A stretch of 64,000 nt of DNA from Hermatobates lingyangjiaoensis. Taxonomy: Eukaryota > Arthropoda > Insecta > Hemiptera > Hermatobatidae. Shown here piece by piece: positions 12,650-25,785 of the stretch. The stretch's first letter is position 1. Each line of letters begins with the position of its first letter. The notes under the pieces were generated by a model. That model searched no databases and had not been told where the DNA came from. It saw nothing but the letters and a program-made list of their open reading frames with translations. A program made the translations under genes and the position numbers. Where the stretch lies: assembly GCA_026182355.1 (NCBI GenBank), contig JAPFBL010000068.1, forward strand, positions 9,895,001-9,959,000, read 5' to 3'.

Positions 12650-14230
12650 ACATCAGGAAAAGTCTTTTTTTTTGTGAATGTGTGATTTTTGTCAACCTTT
12701 TTTCTCCTAAATTACTGACTTTAGAATGCTGGTACTTTGGTTATGAAAACTGACAGAACAAACCTAAAACCTTTAAAAAGTAAGACTTTTTGAGAAAACA
12801 AATTGAAATGCATTTTTTGGAATTAAATATCAACATTTTGACTTATAATTAATTCTGAAAGTTTGTGGACACGGAACAGGTCATATTGTTTGACCAATTA
12901 AAATTAAATTATACCTAAATCTAACGCTTCATATGACAAGAGCAAAAGGCTCATATTTGAAAATAGCATGAATAAAGGGAGCTTTATGGTACTTTTTATT
13001 AATTAGAACCATTAGTAATTAATTATATTAATTTTATAATTAATTTTATTAATTAGTACCATAAAAATCTATAAAACAAAGTATCATAAAATTCCGATAC
13101 AGCTATAAAAGCGTTGCTTTACTTATCGGATTTGTTTCCATTGATTTAAAACGTATTTACGAATTTAGAATATTTAGGAATAAAAACATTCTTAATTGTA
13201 AAAAAATAACACCAATCTAATAAATATTTTCTCAAGCTTTCTAATTTATTAACCCAGAAAATATATTATGGGTTACAAAAATTGAATACAAAAAAATAAT
13301 GTAGGAGTTGAATTTATTACAGCTAGAATTGTGACTTCGAAGGACTCTCCGCAGGGAGGGATCCAGTCGCCACTATTGTGTGGATTAGTTGTAGATGACC
13401 TACTGTACTCTAAATAATCAATTTTAATATACAAGTAAAGTAGATAAAATAAGTATAATAAGAAATGTTGTTCTGGGTGGACTCATTTGGGTATTTAGCT
13501 GCATGGTCTTGAAAGTACTAAAGGATGGGCAAATGAAAAAGTTCTGGTAATAAATCCTGCTAAAACTGTCTTTATGTATTTTTCAACGAGAAAGAAGATA
13601 GATTTCTAAACCATTTTCATTGATAAATATTACGTTAGAAATACCAAAGATATAGATTTTTCTTAGATTTTGTTTAGTTGAAAGACTGAATTGGAAAAGC
13701 TGTTAACAGTTATATTAAGTAATGCCAAATACGGATTGTTTTGCTGTAAATAATTTTTTGGTACAATATAAGATCTTAATCACAAATCTACACAAATTAA
13801 TAAAACTATAATGACATAACATGCATTGGTTGTGTACTGTCGAAAGGTAAATGAAAACTATCAATATTGATACATAGGCAAATATTGTGTTCATAAATAA
13901 TCAGCTGGATTGCAAATCAGTTTCTTCTCTGGTATTCTGACAGGGCAAAAAATAATAGCATAGCAATAAAAATAAATACACTCTCAGGTGGTTACCTAAA
14001 GATGAGAGAATACAGGGATATTTGGAAGTGGACAAGTAAGAAAAGTTCGCAGACAAATAATGAAATCAATGAAAAGAAGTAGATAAAAGGTAAAAGAAAA
14101 CCGCGGTTTGTTTTGGTAAAAAAAAATCATTCCAAATGAACATAAATTTGTATGAAAATAGATAAATTTAACGTTTTATAATTGTTATTATATTTACTTA
14201 TAGTAAAATTGAGTATAGGCACTTCAAGGT
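12650..14230 (+). mobile_element. R3 repeat element, copy 1, with LINE relic inside
   Basis: The left edge (CATCAGGAAAAGTCTTTTTT) corresponds to GCATGATGGGAAAGTCACTT of the 55.6-kb copy. The middle block with ACAGGTCATATTGTTTGACC followed by TTAAATTATACCTAAA matches 35.7 and 55.9 kb. The right edge (TATAGTAAAATTGAGTATAG) matches 56.75 kb. Copies differ in internal length (about 1.6, 1.15 and 1.0 kb), as expected of a family with variable interiors. I found no transposase motif. Confidence 0.55.
13318..13790 (+). pseudogene. Jockey-like LINE reverse-transcriptase relic
   Basis: A frame near 13323 reads ARIVTSKDSPQGGIQSPLLC followed by GLVVDDLL, the motif B region (PQGGxxSPLLW) of jockey/R1-clade reverse transcriptases. 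Further on, VINPAKTVFMYFSTRKK matches the conserved NPxKT block after the YADD box. A later piece, SNAKYGLFCCK, matches the thumb-region segment where a K-A-x-x-A-L-x-x-C-x-R pattern is usual. Stops and frameshifts separate the pieces, and the YADD segment itself appears deleted. In life the enzyme would copy LINE RNA at a nicked target; this copy is dead. Confidence 0.7.
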
Positions 14231-14557
14231 GTTTTGATTTATCGGTATCAGCGTAATCAGTATTTCAAAAAAATTAAGCACTATCTCAGAATAGAATTTT
14301 TAAAGTTGAACCTTAAATGTCAATTTTTAAGTACTTGCACCTAATAAAAAGGAATTAACTAATAAGTCAAACCTAAACAAGTTTAATGAAAATTGTATGG
14401 CGCATCCCAACAAACTCAAAACCGAATTATTTTTTCTTATATTTATATCCCCAAAAAATCCTATATTGGTGCAAGGGTTCTGCCTCAAGGCTGGTAGGTA
14501 CTGATACGTAATTTGATGATTAAAATGATTTCGAGTTTCTTTCGGGTGCTGATATCA

Positions 14558-14747
14558 CACAAATACACACACACACACACACACACACCACACACACACA
14601 CACACTTGCAATAGTTGTGTCGAACTTGCTGGCCAAAGTTGTGCTACCATCGACTTAAATTATTGGACTCAGGTGATTTGACAACGTATATTTTTGTTGA
14701 AAACTCAATACAGAATTTTAAAGCCATATTTAAGTAATATTACCTTC
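14558..14747 (-). repeat. Inverted-duplicate repeat, copy 2, bordered by (AC)n
   Basis: Reverse complement of 2586-2792, with an interrupted AC tract (about 14563-14604) at its end. Apart from the roughly 11-bp indel it matches copy 1 nearly base for base, so either duplication is recent or the family is young. Confidence 0.85.
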
Positions 14748-15514
14748 GTGATGCAAAGTGTACATATCTTTAGACTGAATTCTACTTTCTCTATGTACAC
14801 ATAAAGGTAATGGAAAAAAGTGTAATGTCTGCAGTAATCCTGGAATTGATGATAAAGTAACATTAATTGTGTGTTAATTTTATATTTTAAAAATATGACA
14901 CATTTAATCAATTTCCGTATTTCTACTGCTTTATTCTTTCACTAAATGTAATGGAACATGTTTTTAGTTGCATTTCCTTTAGTTTAGATATTATTTGGTT
15001 TACATTTCACTGGTCTACAGCCTTTAACAAAATTAATTGAACTCTAAATCCTATAAACAGGTCAATGGTTGAAAAATTGAGTTAAATTTAAGAAGAAAGT
15101 TTAAAAAAAGTTAAGTAGCGGAAAAGAACTCTAATTAACTCACTCAAACGCCTTAATTTTCCTCTTGTTGGATAATTTCTTACAAATTTTATCAAAAAGA
15201 AATTAAAACTTTGGTGAAGAAATTTTTTTTGGAGCGTGATCGTGGCTGACAAGATACCGCAGATTACAAAGGGGTAGAACGGTGAAAGTGTTTCAATATA
15301 AAATCTAATGTTGCATACTAAAGTAACAAATCAATTTTAAAAAATCCACTGTAACCAATAAACAAAATAAATAATATTACATATAATAAATAAATGATTA
15401 TCCAACACAATATATAAATCTGTGAACATAGGTTACAATATTATAGTTCAACACATGCATATCTACATGCATAATGTTAGTACCACTGAGGTTATTATGA
15501 TTTATATTATTAAC
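14748..15514. other. AT-rich spacer
   Basis: No supported gene. The 68-codon minus frame at 14705-14911 overlaps the repeat and has no motif. Confidence 0.55.
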
Positions 15515-15668
15515 ATGGGAAACCGTCGTATCTCGTAAGATGATCTTGGAGTTGTTGGAGTGTTTCGGACGTTGTCCATCAACGCGAGTTGCGATTCGTA
15601 GATGGACAACTTCCGAAAGCGCTCCAACAACTCCAAGACATGAGATATGAGGTACGACCGTTTCCCAT
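15515..15668. repeat. Long near-perfect hairpin (fold-back)
   Basis: Arms of about 66 nt (15515-15580 and 15601-15668) pair with few mismatches around a 20-nt loop rich in CG. The inner stem includes GTTGTCCATC against GATGGACAAC, then CTTGGAGTTGTTGGAG against CTCCAACAACTCCAAG, and the outer ends are ATGGGAAACCGTCGTA against TACGACCGTTTCCCAT. It could be a MITE-like fold-back element or the precursor of small RNAs. It is too perfect to be chance. No transposase is nearby. Confidence 0.85.
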
Positions 15669-17985
15669 ATTAATTATATAAAACGTTATCATTAATAACA
15701 TTTTATCGTTAGAATTTCCAATGTACGATATATATGAATTGTTTCTACTATACATGATAGCCCAAGAGTGTAGGAATAAGTCAATCAAAGAAAAAGTATC
15801 TGACGTCTAACAGACTCGAGACCAACGACACTAAATTCTCTTTCAGGAGCAGTGACTTAATGTATTATACGCAAATAAGAGAAATGTACCTGCATTACTC
15901 GCAGGTAATTGTCATGATCTAAACCTTGAACTTAAAAAAGTGGCTTCTCCTACCCATGGCCCTCTTAGAAGAAGACGTACAAATCTTTGACCACTCCCAT
16001 TGAATTCCTAGCAAATTTATAGTAATTAAATTTACGCTAATTTATACCTCACATGCTAATTTTTATAATTTAGAGGAGTGTATTTTTTTTTAGAAGGAGG
16101 CAGCCTGAAACTCATCTTTTTTATAAGTTCCTTATGTAAGACAAAGAATAAGAGTAATTGTAGCTTATTGATGTGAAACTATTGATTGAGAGAAAACATT
16201 AACAATATTATATACTGAATATTTATAAAATAATTAATAAATTTAAAATAGTATGACATTATTAAAAACAAAGCACAAACAAACAATTCATTGTGTATTG
16301 TTATACAGTCACGATTTTTGATACATGATATGGTATTTTTTCAAGAATAAAAACTAACAAACTATTTGAAATTATAATTACTTTAAAAGCATTAAATGAA
16401 AAAAAATATCACTGGTTTATACGACGATTTAGAATATGTGCAAAACTGTTATTTTGATGTTTGTTTATTGTAGAGGGATAAAACTTTCTCATAAAATGGT
16501 TATATTTACCCATGTTGGAAAATTTCAAGTGTTTACTCGAACTAGTAATATTAGCTTACATCGATATGTAAATATTTCGATTTAGAAAATAAAATATAAC
16601 CAATCTTCACTTTTCCAATATGTTTTTCTTGTTTTACAATAATTGAAATGAAGATTTTATTGAAGTAGGTGTTTCCTTTAAATTCTTCGTAAGTGACGTA
16701 AATATCTCAATCAAAGGTGCTATGAATGTGGTAATGTTTATTTTGAAACAGTTTATTTACACACATAGAAATATATAATGCATGCTCGTCAATTTCCAAG
16801 AAAATAAGCTATTTTGTAAAAATATTGTACTTCATTCTACACACTAGGTACAATCGGTTTGAACAGGAGTGTCCTGTCGTTTATTTCTTATGGTCCATTA
16901 CAGATAACATGTAGGAGCCCAGTCGTTAGTCTCATCTCTAATCCATAAGTAAATAACATTTATGAAATGTTGGCTAAATTTCCTTGGTGATTAAAGTCAT
17001 TTAAAAATGGAATAAAATAAAAATAAATCTCAATTACATGAGATAATACAACGTCAACTGATAATATACATATTCAATATTGTTATTAATTCACTCACTA
17101 CTTCACCCACATTTTAAAAAGACAAATAGTGAAGTTTTTTAACTTTTTCAATCACTTTTTTTACTAAAAAGACTAAATAAAATGTTAATTTAAATATAAT
17201 ATAATCAAAATTGATATTATCAAAGACAAATTTAACATCTCACAGCACAATACACTTTTGAGGGGACTGAAAATAAAATTGTCTACACCTTGTTTTCATA
17301 AAATATAATTCTACATATATAATATATTATTATCATTGTTAAATATATTATATATAATAAAATTATTATTGATTTTCGAATAATATTGTTAAAAATAAAT
17401 ACATTTACCACAACTAAAATAAATACAGTTACTTCTGGGAATACCAGTACCACTCAAGTCACACGTAATTAATATCTTACTTTTCTTGCAAAAAATATGT
17501 TTTTTTGGATCTTCTAAAATCGTTTTCTCTGAAGCATGGTACTTAACAGCTTAAATTATGAATACGAAAACATTCGGTATGCATAGAATTAATTATTTAA
17601 AAGGTTAACCATTGAAGAGTGTCCAAAGAGGGAAGCACATATTACAGTCCAATAAAACATTCATATCTGACCCATACCCTATTTTATTTTCAGAATTTCC
17701 AGGAATCTATATAAAATAAACCTTGTCTATTATTGTGACTAAATCATCGTTTTTGGATTGTGTTATTAACCAAAATAAGAAAAATTGAAATAATATTTTA
17801 AAATTATATTATTAAAATTAAAAAAATTAACAAATTTTAAAATATTATTATATTTGCTTTGAATATAATATATATTCCAATGTTTAAAAAATAAAGTTAA
17901 AATAAGCTGTTTGTTTGTTTAAATGTGCTCTGAAGGAGGTAATTTTGATTTAGAAGTTGTAGTTTAAGAGAAGTCTGCGGCTGAA
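15669..17985. other. AT-rich spacer
   Basis: About 2.3 kb of very AT-rich DNA, including long TATA-like stretches near 17300-17400 and 17780-17880. Nothing coding is recognised. Confidence 0.6.
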
Positions 17986-17989
17986 TTAT

Positions 17990-18320
17990 AGCTGACGTGT
18001 CTGAGGGAGCAAAGCTCAGGCAAGTGAAGCCAGTGTATCAGAGTCAAGCCTTGTCGAGCCTGCGACACCTCACGCGGAAAAGCTGATTAAACTTGAGATA
18101 GGTCCTAAAGTGATTTCCTCAATAAAGCGACACTCGGCGTAATAATCAAGTTTAACCTGATAGCGTTTGCAAATAGACTCGTATATTCCATTGAATCACT
18201 TTGCCAATGGGCATTAATTTAGCCCTCGTTTATGCATAACCCTCCGGGGGTTTACACTCCGCATGGACTTTCCACCTCTAGGACGAGTATCTTTCCCATT
18301 AGCATAAGTTTTCACCTTCA
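17990..18320. promoter_or_regulatory. GC-rich conserved-looking non-coding block
   Basis: A block of balanced base composition without stop-free frames of note. It contains the homeodomain-type words TTAATTTAG and TTTATGCATAA and a separated inverted repeat, GATTAAACTTGA (about 18085) against TCAAGTTTAA (about 18147). This looks like a developmental enhancer or other conserved element rather than an exon, but no conservation data are available here. Confidence 0.35.
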
Positions 18321-19030
18321 ACCATTTGATGGTTATAATCTTGCATTATTCATCAAAGCTGGAATTTCTTCAAAAGAATGAATCTAATTAATACTGAATG
18401 AGAAATGAAAAGTAAAAAAAAAATTGAAAATAATACAGTGATTCAGAATATAGGTATACTTGAGAGTCCATTTGGCTAAAATATAGTGAAAATAGCTAAA
18501 TGTATTGGTATAACAGATACATGCATATATACATAAATACATACATACATATTGATATAACATAGCCCATACATTTTTAAACGTTATGACAAAAAAATAT
18601 ATATTCGAAAAGAACGTGATCTGTAGAGTTGCACAAAAGATGGCGTTCATCTTCCACTTCTAGTCATTAATTCATACCTTAAGAGAAATAGTAGCGGTGA
18701 TAATTTCAGTGCAAATAATATACTGATAAATACCTTGGAAAAATTCTGTTTTGTGTTATTAATGGTGTCCACGGTCTGCTATGTCGCCAAAGAAAATGAT
18801 CCATTGTTAGAACTTTTATTTTCTATATTGCTTTTGTAATTTTTGCAAGTTTTTAAAATATCTAATTCTTTTAGATATTATTTTTAAAAGTAAACTAACT
18901 TAGTCAAAATTGATAAAAAAAAAATAGGAATGAAAAGGAAATTTAAAGTAAGGTGAATTAGGTGGTTAAGAGAACTAGGAGTTGGCTAACTGGGCTACTT
19001 CATTTAGAACTAAACGAGGAGAAAATGGAA
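18321..19030. other. AT-rich spacer
   Basis: No gene is supported. The 88-codon minus frame at 18384-18650 is rich in Tyr/Phe/Ile from AT-rich DNA and partly from a TACA-type microsatellite near 18520-18560. Confidence 0.5.
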
Positions 19031-19034
19031 TACG

Positions 19035-19200
19035 TTTCATTGAAAGCGCGCGGCCATTCGTCAAGCGGGCAAGATTAATATTAAATTGGCTTGCCAGCAG
19101 TATTCTTCGCGGCGCTGCTTCGCTTAAGTCAGCCTAATATCAACTTAATTGCCTCCCTCTTATTAACTGCGCTGCTTTCTCAACAACCTTCTTCTTCTAA
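19035..19200. promoter_or_regulatory. GC-rich block, possible conserved non-coding element
   Basis: Contains GAAAGCGCGCGGCCATTCG and TTCTTCGCGGCGCTGCTTCG in otherwise AT-rich DNA, plus TTAAT-type homeodomain words. No frame resembles a known protein. Listed as a candidate regulatory element on composition alone. Confidence 0.3.
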
Positions 19201-22200
19201 GCAACTCTCACTATTTTATTAAACCTACATTCATTGTTACTTAGTTACATTTAGGTTATTGTTCAAAAGAAAATATATTTCTTTATGCTGCATACTAAAT
19301 TTATCTTCATTAATCTAAATGTAAAACACTAACAAGATTGTCAAGTTATTTTGTTCACTCGTATAAATATTACCTTATTACATACTGAACAAATTTATCA
19401 GACATAAGACTATGTATGATTCCATCTATAGAAAACGACAATCAAAACATGTTTCGACTCCATGCATGGTGACTAGGGCATTTAGAGCATTTGATGTGCA
19501 GGTCTAGGAAAAAGATTTTAAATAACATCGAAACATCGGATTTGGATGTTTGATTAAAACTATTTGATTTTCACAAAACCCAAAGTTAAAGACAATTAAT
19601 TAGACAAATAATGAACATTATGTAAGATTGTTGGTGCAGAATTGCAGTACCTAATGAACTAAATCATGCAATTGTCTTGCATCTAGATTTACACTACCAT
19701 TTTTGTATTTTAAATTATATATTTATTTATTTCTCTGTGTGGTTGTGGGTGGTTTGAAGTTAAAAAATATTTTTTTTTAACTATGTGGAGTGAATACACA
19801 TGTAAACTAGCAGGTTACCTTTAGCAAGGTAAGAACCATCGAGTTGGAATAAAAAAACTGTCAATAAATATTAACAATTTTATTAAAATTAAGAATTATT
19901 TTAACATCAAAAACTAAATTGTATAATTTAAATGTATATATTTCATTTCTTTTTTATTTATATGTTTTAATTCAATGTCCAGAATTCGTTTAATCTAGCT
20001 GAAAGAAAAAATAGCGTACTAAATGATATGAAAATTACTTCAATATGAAATATAGAGTAGCTGAGTGTTAGTAATATTAAGTTATTTGTCATTGTCTTAT
20101 CTACCTGCAACCTTGGCACTAACAAGGCAATTACTTAGTGGATCAACCTGAGAACCTATGAAACTGTCGGTATACCATTACTGCTTGATTTCATTTTCAA
20201 AAGGAAAACTTCAAAGTAAAATAATAACCTAAAAACATGCATTATAAAATAACAAAAAAAATAGAAAATCATTGTATATTTAATTAATTAAATAACGTTT
20301 TATTAGTAATTGCGGTATTTAGCAATTTTTTCCATTTTGTCTTCATTTTCTAAATAAACCTACTAGTGAATAAGTTAGTATGAGAGGGAAACCTGAATAT
20401 TGTGGCTTCAATATTCTTTGTAAATTACATTGTTATACTTGAATTGTGCAATGAAAAACAATATGTAATGAAATATTAAACATTAAACAATGAGATATTA
20501 TATTATTATTTTCTTATCATTTATTTTAATTAACGTAGTGCTTTTCCCTTTGTTATACTTTTCATAACGTAACATAATAATTAACTGAGAAGTTTGAGAT
20601 ATTATATGAAAATAAATCAATAAAATTTCTATTTTCATTTATTAAGTAAAACAGTTGAGTATTTTCTTAAATTTAATTATATATCATTTTCTATCGAAAA
20701 TAAAGAAATAAATATATGAATATGTAAATAGGTATGTAGACTTAATAGTCTAATATTCATTTTTTTGTTTCTGCTTTACAAGGCAAATGTACTTTAACAG
20801 TACCATTTATTTCAAGTGTGATGTTGTATATAACCCTGTGATGTTACCCTGGGCTACACTAGTGTAGTCCTCGTACCTCACCCTTGCGGCTATACCGTAA
20901 TGAAGTAGAATAGGTTTTTTTTTTAACGCCACGAATAGGTGGAGCACTTACGCCACGTCACGAGAAACCAACCGTTTCCTCACGATTAAAAGAAAACAAG
21001 ACAGTTCTCGTGAAATGTTCAAGGTAGACCTCGAGTTTGAATGTGCGACTATCCGTAATCAATTTGATCTCTTAAGCATTCTGAATGCAAAAATTCGAAC
21101 AATCAACCAACATCTTATACAAACCAATTCCAAGATAGTTAATCTATAATTAAACCTTAAATATTTTAGGCACTCAACAATAGTTCTATAGGCACTCAAC
21201 TTTTGAAAGTATGGCACTATTGTTGATTGCCTAGGGACCTCCATTAGCTTGTCAAATTAGATTACGATTCTGCTATTAAGAGTTATCTTGATAAAGTGAC
21301 GTTAACTTTTAGAAACCAACTCTTAATATTGCCCTCACACCTATATCTATAACCCAAACAACAAAACTAGAGCCAACCAATTATACCAGACCTTTCGAAA
21401 TGGTCACAAGCCAGAAACAACTAAGGAACAACCCAAACTATGACACCAACTTCACCAACAAGTAAGAATTACTTACAATCTAAAATATTTAAATACTATC
21501 CCCAAAATCGTTTTCTCAAACCAGAAGAAAATTGTAGTGTAGCATAACAAAACCTTAAGAAGTCTACCTGGACAAGGCTGTTTATTTTGCAATCCGTATC
21601 TAATGCACAGTTAATTTTCTACTTTCTCTTAATAAGTATGTCTAATAAATAACATATTCAAACCTTATGAGTATCATAACACACGACATGCACTAATTAT
21701 TCGTAATAAACTGATAAATATCTCTGGATAATAACTGAAAAATTGATCCAGAAGCATTATTTATATAAAACACTACTGACCTAAATTATTCTAAAGTTCC
21801 TTTAAGTGGTATATTTATTTAAAATATTTGGTCAAGCATTGGCTATAAATCCGTTGTAGTTTGATGATTAGTAACTGATTTGTGCTTGGGTAAAAAAAAT
21901 ACACAGTTTAGTCTACAATGTCAATTAAATAAGAAGGATACAAAGGGACAAGGAGGAAAAAGGAGAAACAAAAAAGAGATAAACGAATCATTGGTACTTG
22001 ACAAACAGGTCTAATGAGTATTTGGTGTTTTTTAGTCAAGGAGTGCGCCCTAAGGGAGTTGCAACTGCTTTCTACAATCTGTTTTTACGTCTGACATCGT
22101 TTTTTCCCCTTTCTTCTGAATGGAGCATTCCATAAAAGCGTTCTCTTCTCTATAAGGACGGTTAAACTCTTAATTCTAGATAAAGTATATTTACGTATAT

Positions 22201-25200
22201 TGTAAATGATTAAGAATAAACAACATATAAATTTATCAGTAGTTATCAGTACTGATCGTAAGCATTAAATAGATCATAGATGTGCCTTTCTTTAAAATGG
22301 TATAAGAAAGTGGAAACATTTATAAAATGGAGCTTTCATGAGAAATAGATATCTTTAATATTAACTATTATTATTCTAGATTCCTGTCTTCAATATCTTT
22401 CTTTCTTTTCGTCATCTTCTATATTCTGCTACAGATTGTATTATTACAGTTGCACCCAACAATGGTATCCTGGTTAGCTTCGGTGTCATCCTTGCAATTA
22501 GTGTTATCCCATAGCTTATAAAATAATAATTATCAAAACAATTTTTCAAGCAGTTCGCAACACCATCATTCAAACGGAACTCCAAATGGTTATGTCTAAA
22601 AAACTATTATTTTTATGTCAACAAAGTTTGTATAAACAATAATAAAACAGATCATTTATTATTAGATTCTTAGATCCTAATTATTATATTATTAGATTCC
22701 TATGGAATCTAATATTTCCCCATTTTTGCTGACATACTTTTATGTTCACTTAAAATAAACTATTATATTTCAACCAAAACCTAAGAAAATTATTTACATT
22801 CTGAAGTAGATATGTTGATGTTTTAGCCATTTTTAAAGAGACTGAAAGACAACTTAATTGTTGCTTAAAATGGTTAAACCCACGTTTCAAATTTACATTG
22901 AAGTATGATGCAGATGAATCTTTAAATTATTAGACCTAACCATGCACTGGGTATAAAGGGCTCTCAAATGTATCACATACAAAGCCTGCACACAGGCATG
23001 CACTCCGTCTAAAGCCTGCTACTCAAAACTTAAGCATGTTATGCTCCATAAATCACCACCTCCACACTGTTCTCTTATTCCTCACTTAGTCAGGTCCCTT
23101 ATTCCTTAAAAGTGGTCAAAAGAAATCGAACCATCAAAGTAATAAGAACCTACAACAGAAATCACAACTGAACTAATTAAGAAGCTAATCAGAAGAGAAA
23201 TGAAAAACTAAACGATCAGGTCTGTATTTCCCCTAAACAACTCATCTGTGCACACATTAGGCCTTGACTCTAATTCCATTCATTAGTTACTCTTTCATCA
23301 AAAATGCAAACATTTTAACAAACAATATTTTTAAAATAAGTTTTGAAACAAAGAAAGCCTTCAGTTCCTAATAACATCCAACAAATCGATCCACAATAGC
23401 ACTTAGTAGAGAACAGAAATTATTTTGCAGAAATCGCCCCCTTATTGTAAAAATATGAGTAAGATCTTTTGATAAAGGATAACCGAGTACATCAAATAGA
23501 TTAAACAGAAAAATAAACGCAATGATCATAACTATTTCCTTTCTCAATCTCTAAAAGATTTAGTTTTAAATAATCACCGGTTCAAACCAAATTAAAATAT
23601 AGACATTTAACATAAAAACATGTCACAGCTTACGAATATAACCAGCCATTACGGGTTAATCCATTTGAACAAATTTTTAATTGCTCCAACTATTTCTGTA
23701 AAATGTTATAGTTTTATTTCCTTCTTGTATACTTTAGTTTTCAATTATATTTATTTTATTCTTATCTTTAGAGGTCGTTAGTCAGTTTACCTGTTCCTCC
23801 ACGACAAGCAAGTATCCATCCTATGATCCCGCTCCGTCCATACACAAATAACTTTCGTCTCAGTCATTCTCCAACCCATTCAACTATTGCTATGTAACTC
23901 TTTAAAATGCTATTGCTTGTGGTATCTGTAACTTGTGCTTTCTGAAACCGCATTGGAACAATGACCAATAGACCAAAGTTCGGCCTTGTGAGGCTGCCAC
24001 GGCAACCTAAGCTAATATAATTAGCTTAGAAAAAAATTGATAATTTCATAACTCTGATCATTACGTAACAATTTTTTAATAAACCTCCTATCGTTGAAAT
24101 AATTATCTGAGATGATTGCAATCATTTGAATTCTAGATGATTAACTAATTAATACAAAAAGTATCAATTAGTTAATTGTTAGTTATACAATAACAGCCAA
24201 GCTGGTTACACTTCTTCGTATTAGATGAAAGATATTAAGTGACTGTGCACGTTCTACCCACACACTTGTGAGCACTGAAACAAAAATGAGCAATTGATTT
24301 ACCTTTGAAAGCAATCGAAGGAGGAAGGGCTGGTAAATGTGGGAATTAGCTTAAAAAGACGTTACGTAATCACGAATCTTTATTCTTCCAATAAAAAGAA
24401 CTTTGTTCCCCTTAGTCCTTCAAATGACAAATTAAAAAATTATTAATTGATATCAGTAGAAATCATACTTGCAGTTAGCAGTTTACGTTAATTAATAGAT
24501 TAATTATTTTTTTAAAAAAGCTGGTGTTTCAGAATATTGCACTTATTACTTCTTTATTTAGATCTTTTCTGTTTTTATTGTAATCAATTTTACTGTTTTG
24601 TGGTAACGAATGCATAAGGAAGTATCAACTCTTACCCAAGGGATGTGTGAAGCCTATACTGCTGTAACGAATGCATAATACATAACTCCATTTAGATTGC
24701 CTGCCAGGTAACCGTGCCTGCTGACTTGTATTATCTAGTTTTCACTAGATCCTTTAATCCTTGCTTTAGTTTCAAATTGAACCAATTGTTTCAATATTCA
24801 TTTGAAAAGTAACGAACTTACTGTATACCTTACATTTAGCTGTGTGACAAAATGAACTTGATTTGTGTCTATATAGATAAAACACAACGGCCTATCTGAA
24901 TATTATTTTACGTAAATTGAAGTGACCTATCCGATTTGCATAAGGTTTACTCCAGTAATCTGGAGTAGATTATTGGGGAGCCCCATTAAGATTGGGAAGT
25001 GTTTATAGTTAAATCCAGTAAGATATGAACAATATGCAATTGGAGAATATATTATAAATGAATCACTTCATTCGATCGTAAAACATGGTTGGTTGGTTAA
25101 TTGTTCAGAGTTAAATAGATACCTAAACAAAGTGAATTTTTGATTGAAGGATTTGGAGTGAAGAATAATACGAAAGCCATAATCGGTGAAACTGAAATTA

Positions 25201-25260
25201 GAAGGAATAAAGAAAACTGTAAGTTTGCAACAGTTGCGAATTTAAACGGTAATCAATTGC
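19201..25260. other. About 6 kb of AT-rich spacer
   Basis: No gene, RNA gene or known transposon recognised. Small mixed-composition patches lie near 20830-20980 and 24290-24420 but give no protein signal. A dyad GGCTACACTAGTGTAGTCC sits at about 20852. Confidence 0.55.
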
Positions 25261-25272
25261 TTTCCCTGGTGT

Positions 25273-25289
25273 CCATCAGAGGGCGATGG
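25273..25289 (+). promoter_or_regulatory. CTCF-like binding motif
   Basis: CCATCAGAGGGCGATGG fits the core shared by vertebrate and insect CTCF sites (C-C-A-n-n-A-G-R-G-G-G-C-G-n). It lies in a locally GC-enriched stretch. CTCF sites act as insulators or domain boundaries. This is a single motif match, so a chance hit in 64 kb is possible. Confidence 0.3.
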
Positions 25290-25639
25290 TTTTAATTAGA
25301 ATAGCCGCCTACCAATGTTTAAGGTCGGCATGTTGAGATACCCAACCTGCTGTGTGTGAACAGCCATGACACTAAATAACGTAATGAAAACCCGAAAATG
25401 ATAGGTAGAATAGATTGTCTTAACTAAAAAAGATGAACTGATTAATTTATTCAATTAATTATTAGTATTTAATATATCCAACACTTTGATCATTTAATAG
25501 GAAACCTATTATTGACCTAATAAATACACATTTATTTATAAATTTATATAACAGGTGCATCATTTATAAATGTTTGGTGTTTTTCTCTTTGGCATGAAAT
25601 CTTATTATTAAATAGGATGGCATACCAAACCTAGATGGA

Positions 25640-25785
25640 GCTTTTCATTGAGTGCTCTCAAGATTCCTGATCTGGTGGGCAGTTGATGCCGCCTCAGCTG
25701 TTCCACATTGTCGACGGCCGATGGGGAATGCGTAGCGCAGGAGAGAAAGGGACACCAGGGCATTCTTTACCCACATGTGATTAGT
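25640..25785. other. GC-rich block of unknown function
   Basis: The stretch contains GATGCCGCCTCAGCTGTTCC and CGACGGCCGATGGGGAATGC within AT-rich flanks. No frame is recognisable and no canonical splice pair is evident. It could be a conserved element or part of an exon. Confidence 0.3.

Noticed and set aside
18384..18650. 88-codon minus-strand frame with hydrophobic segments
   Set aside because: Composition follows AT-rich DNA and a TACA-type repeat; no start context, splice sites or known family.
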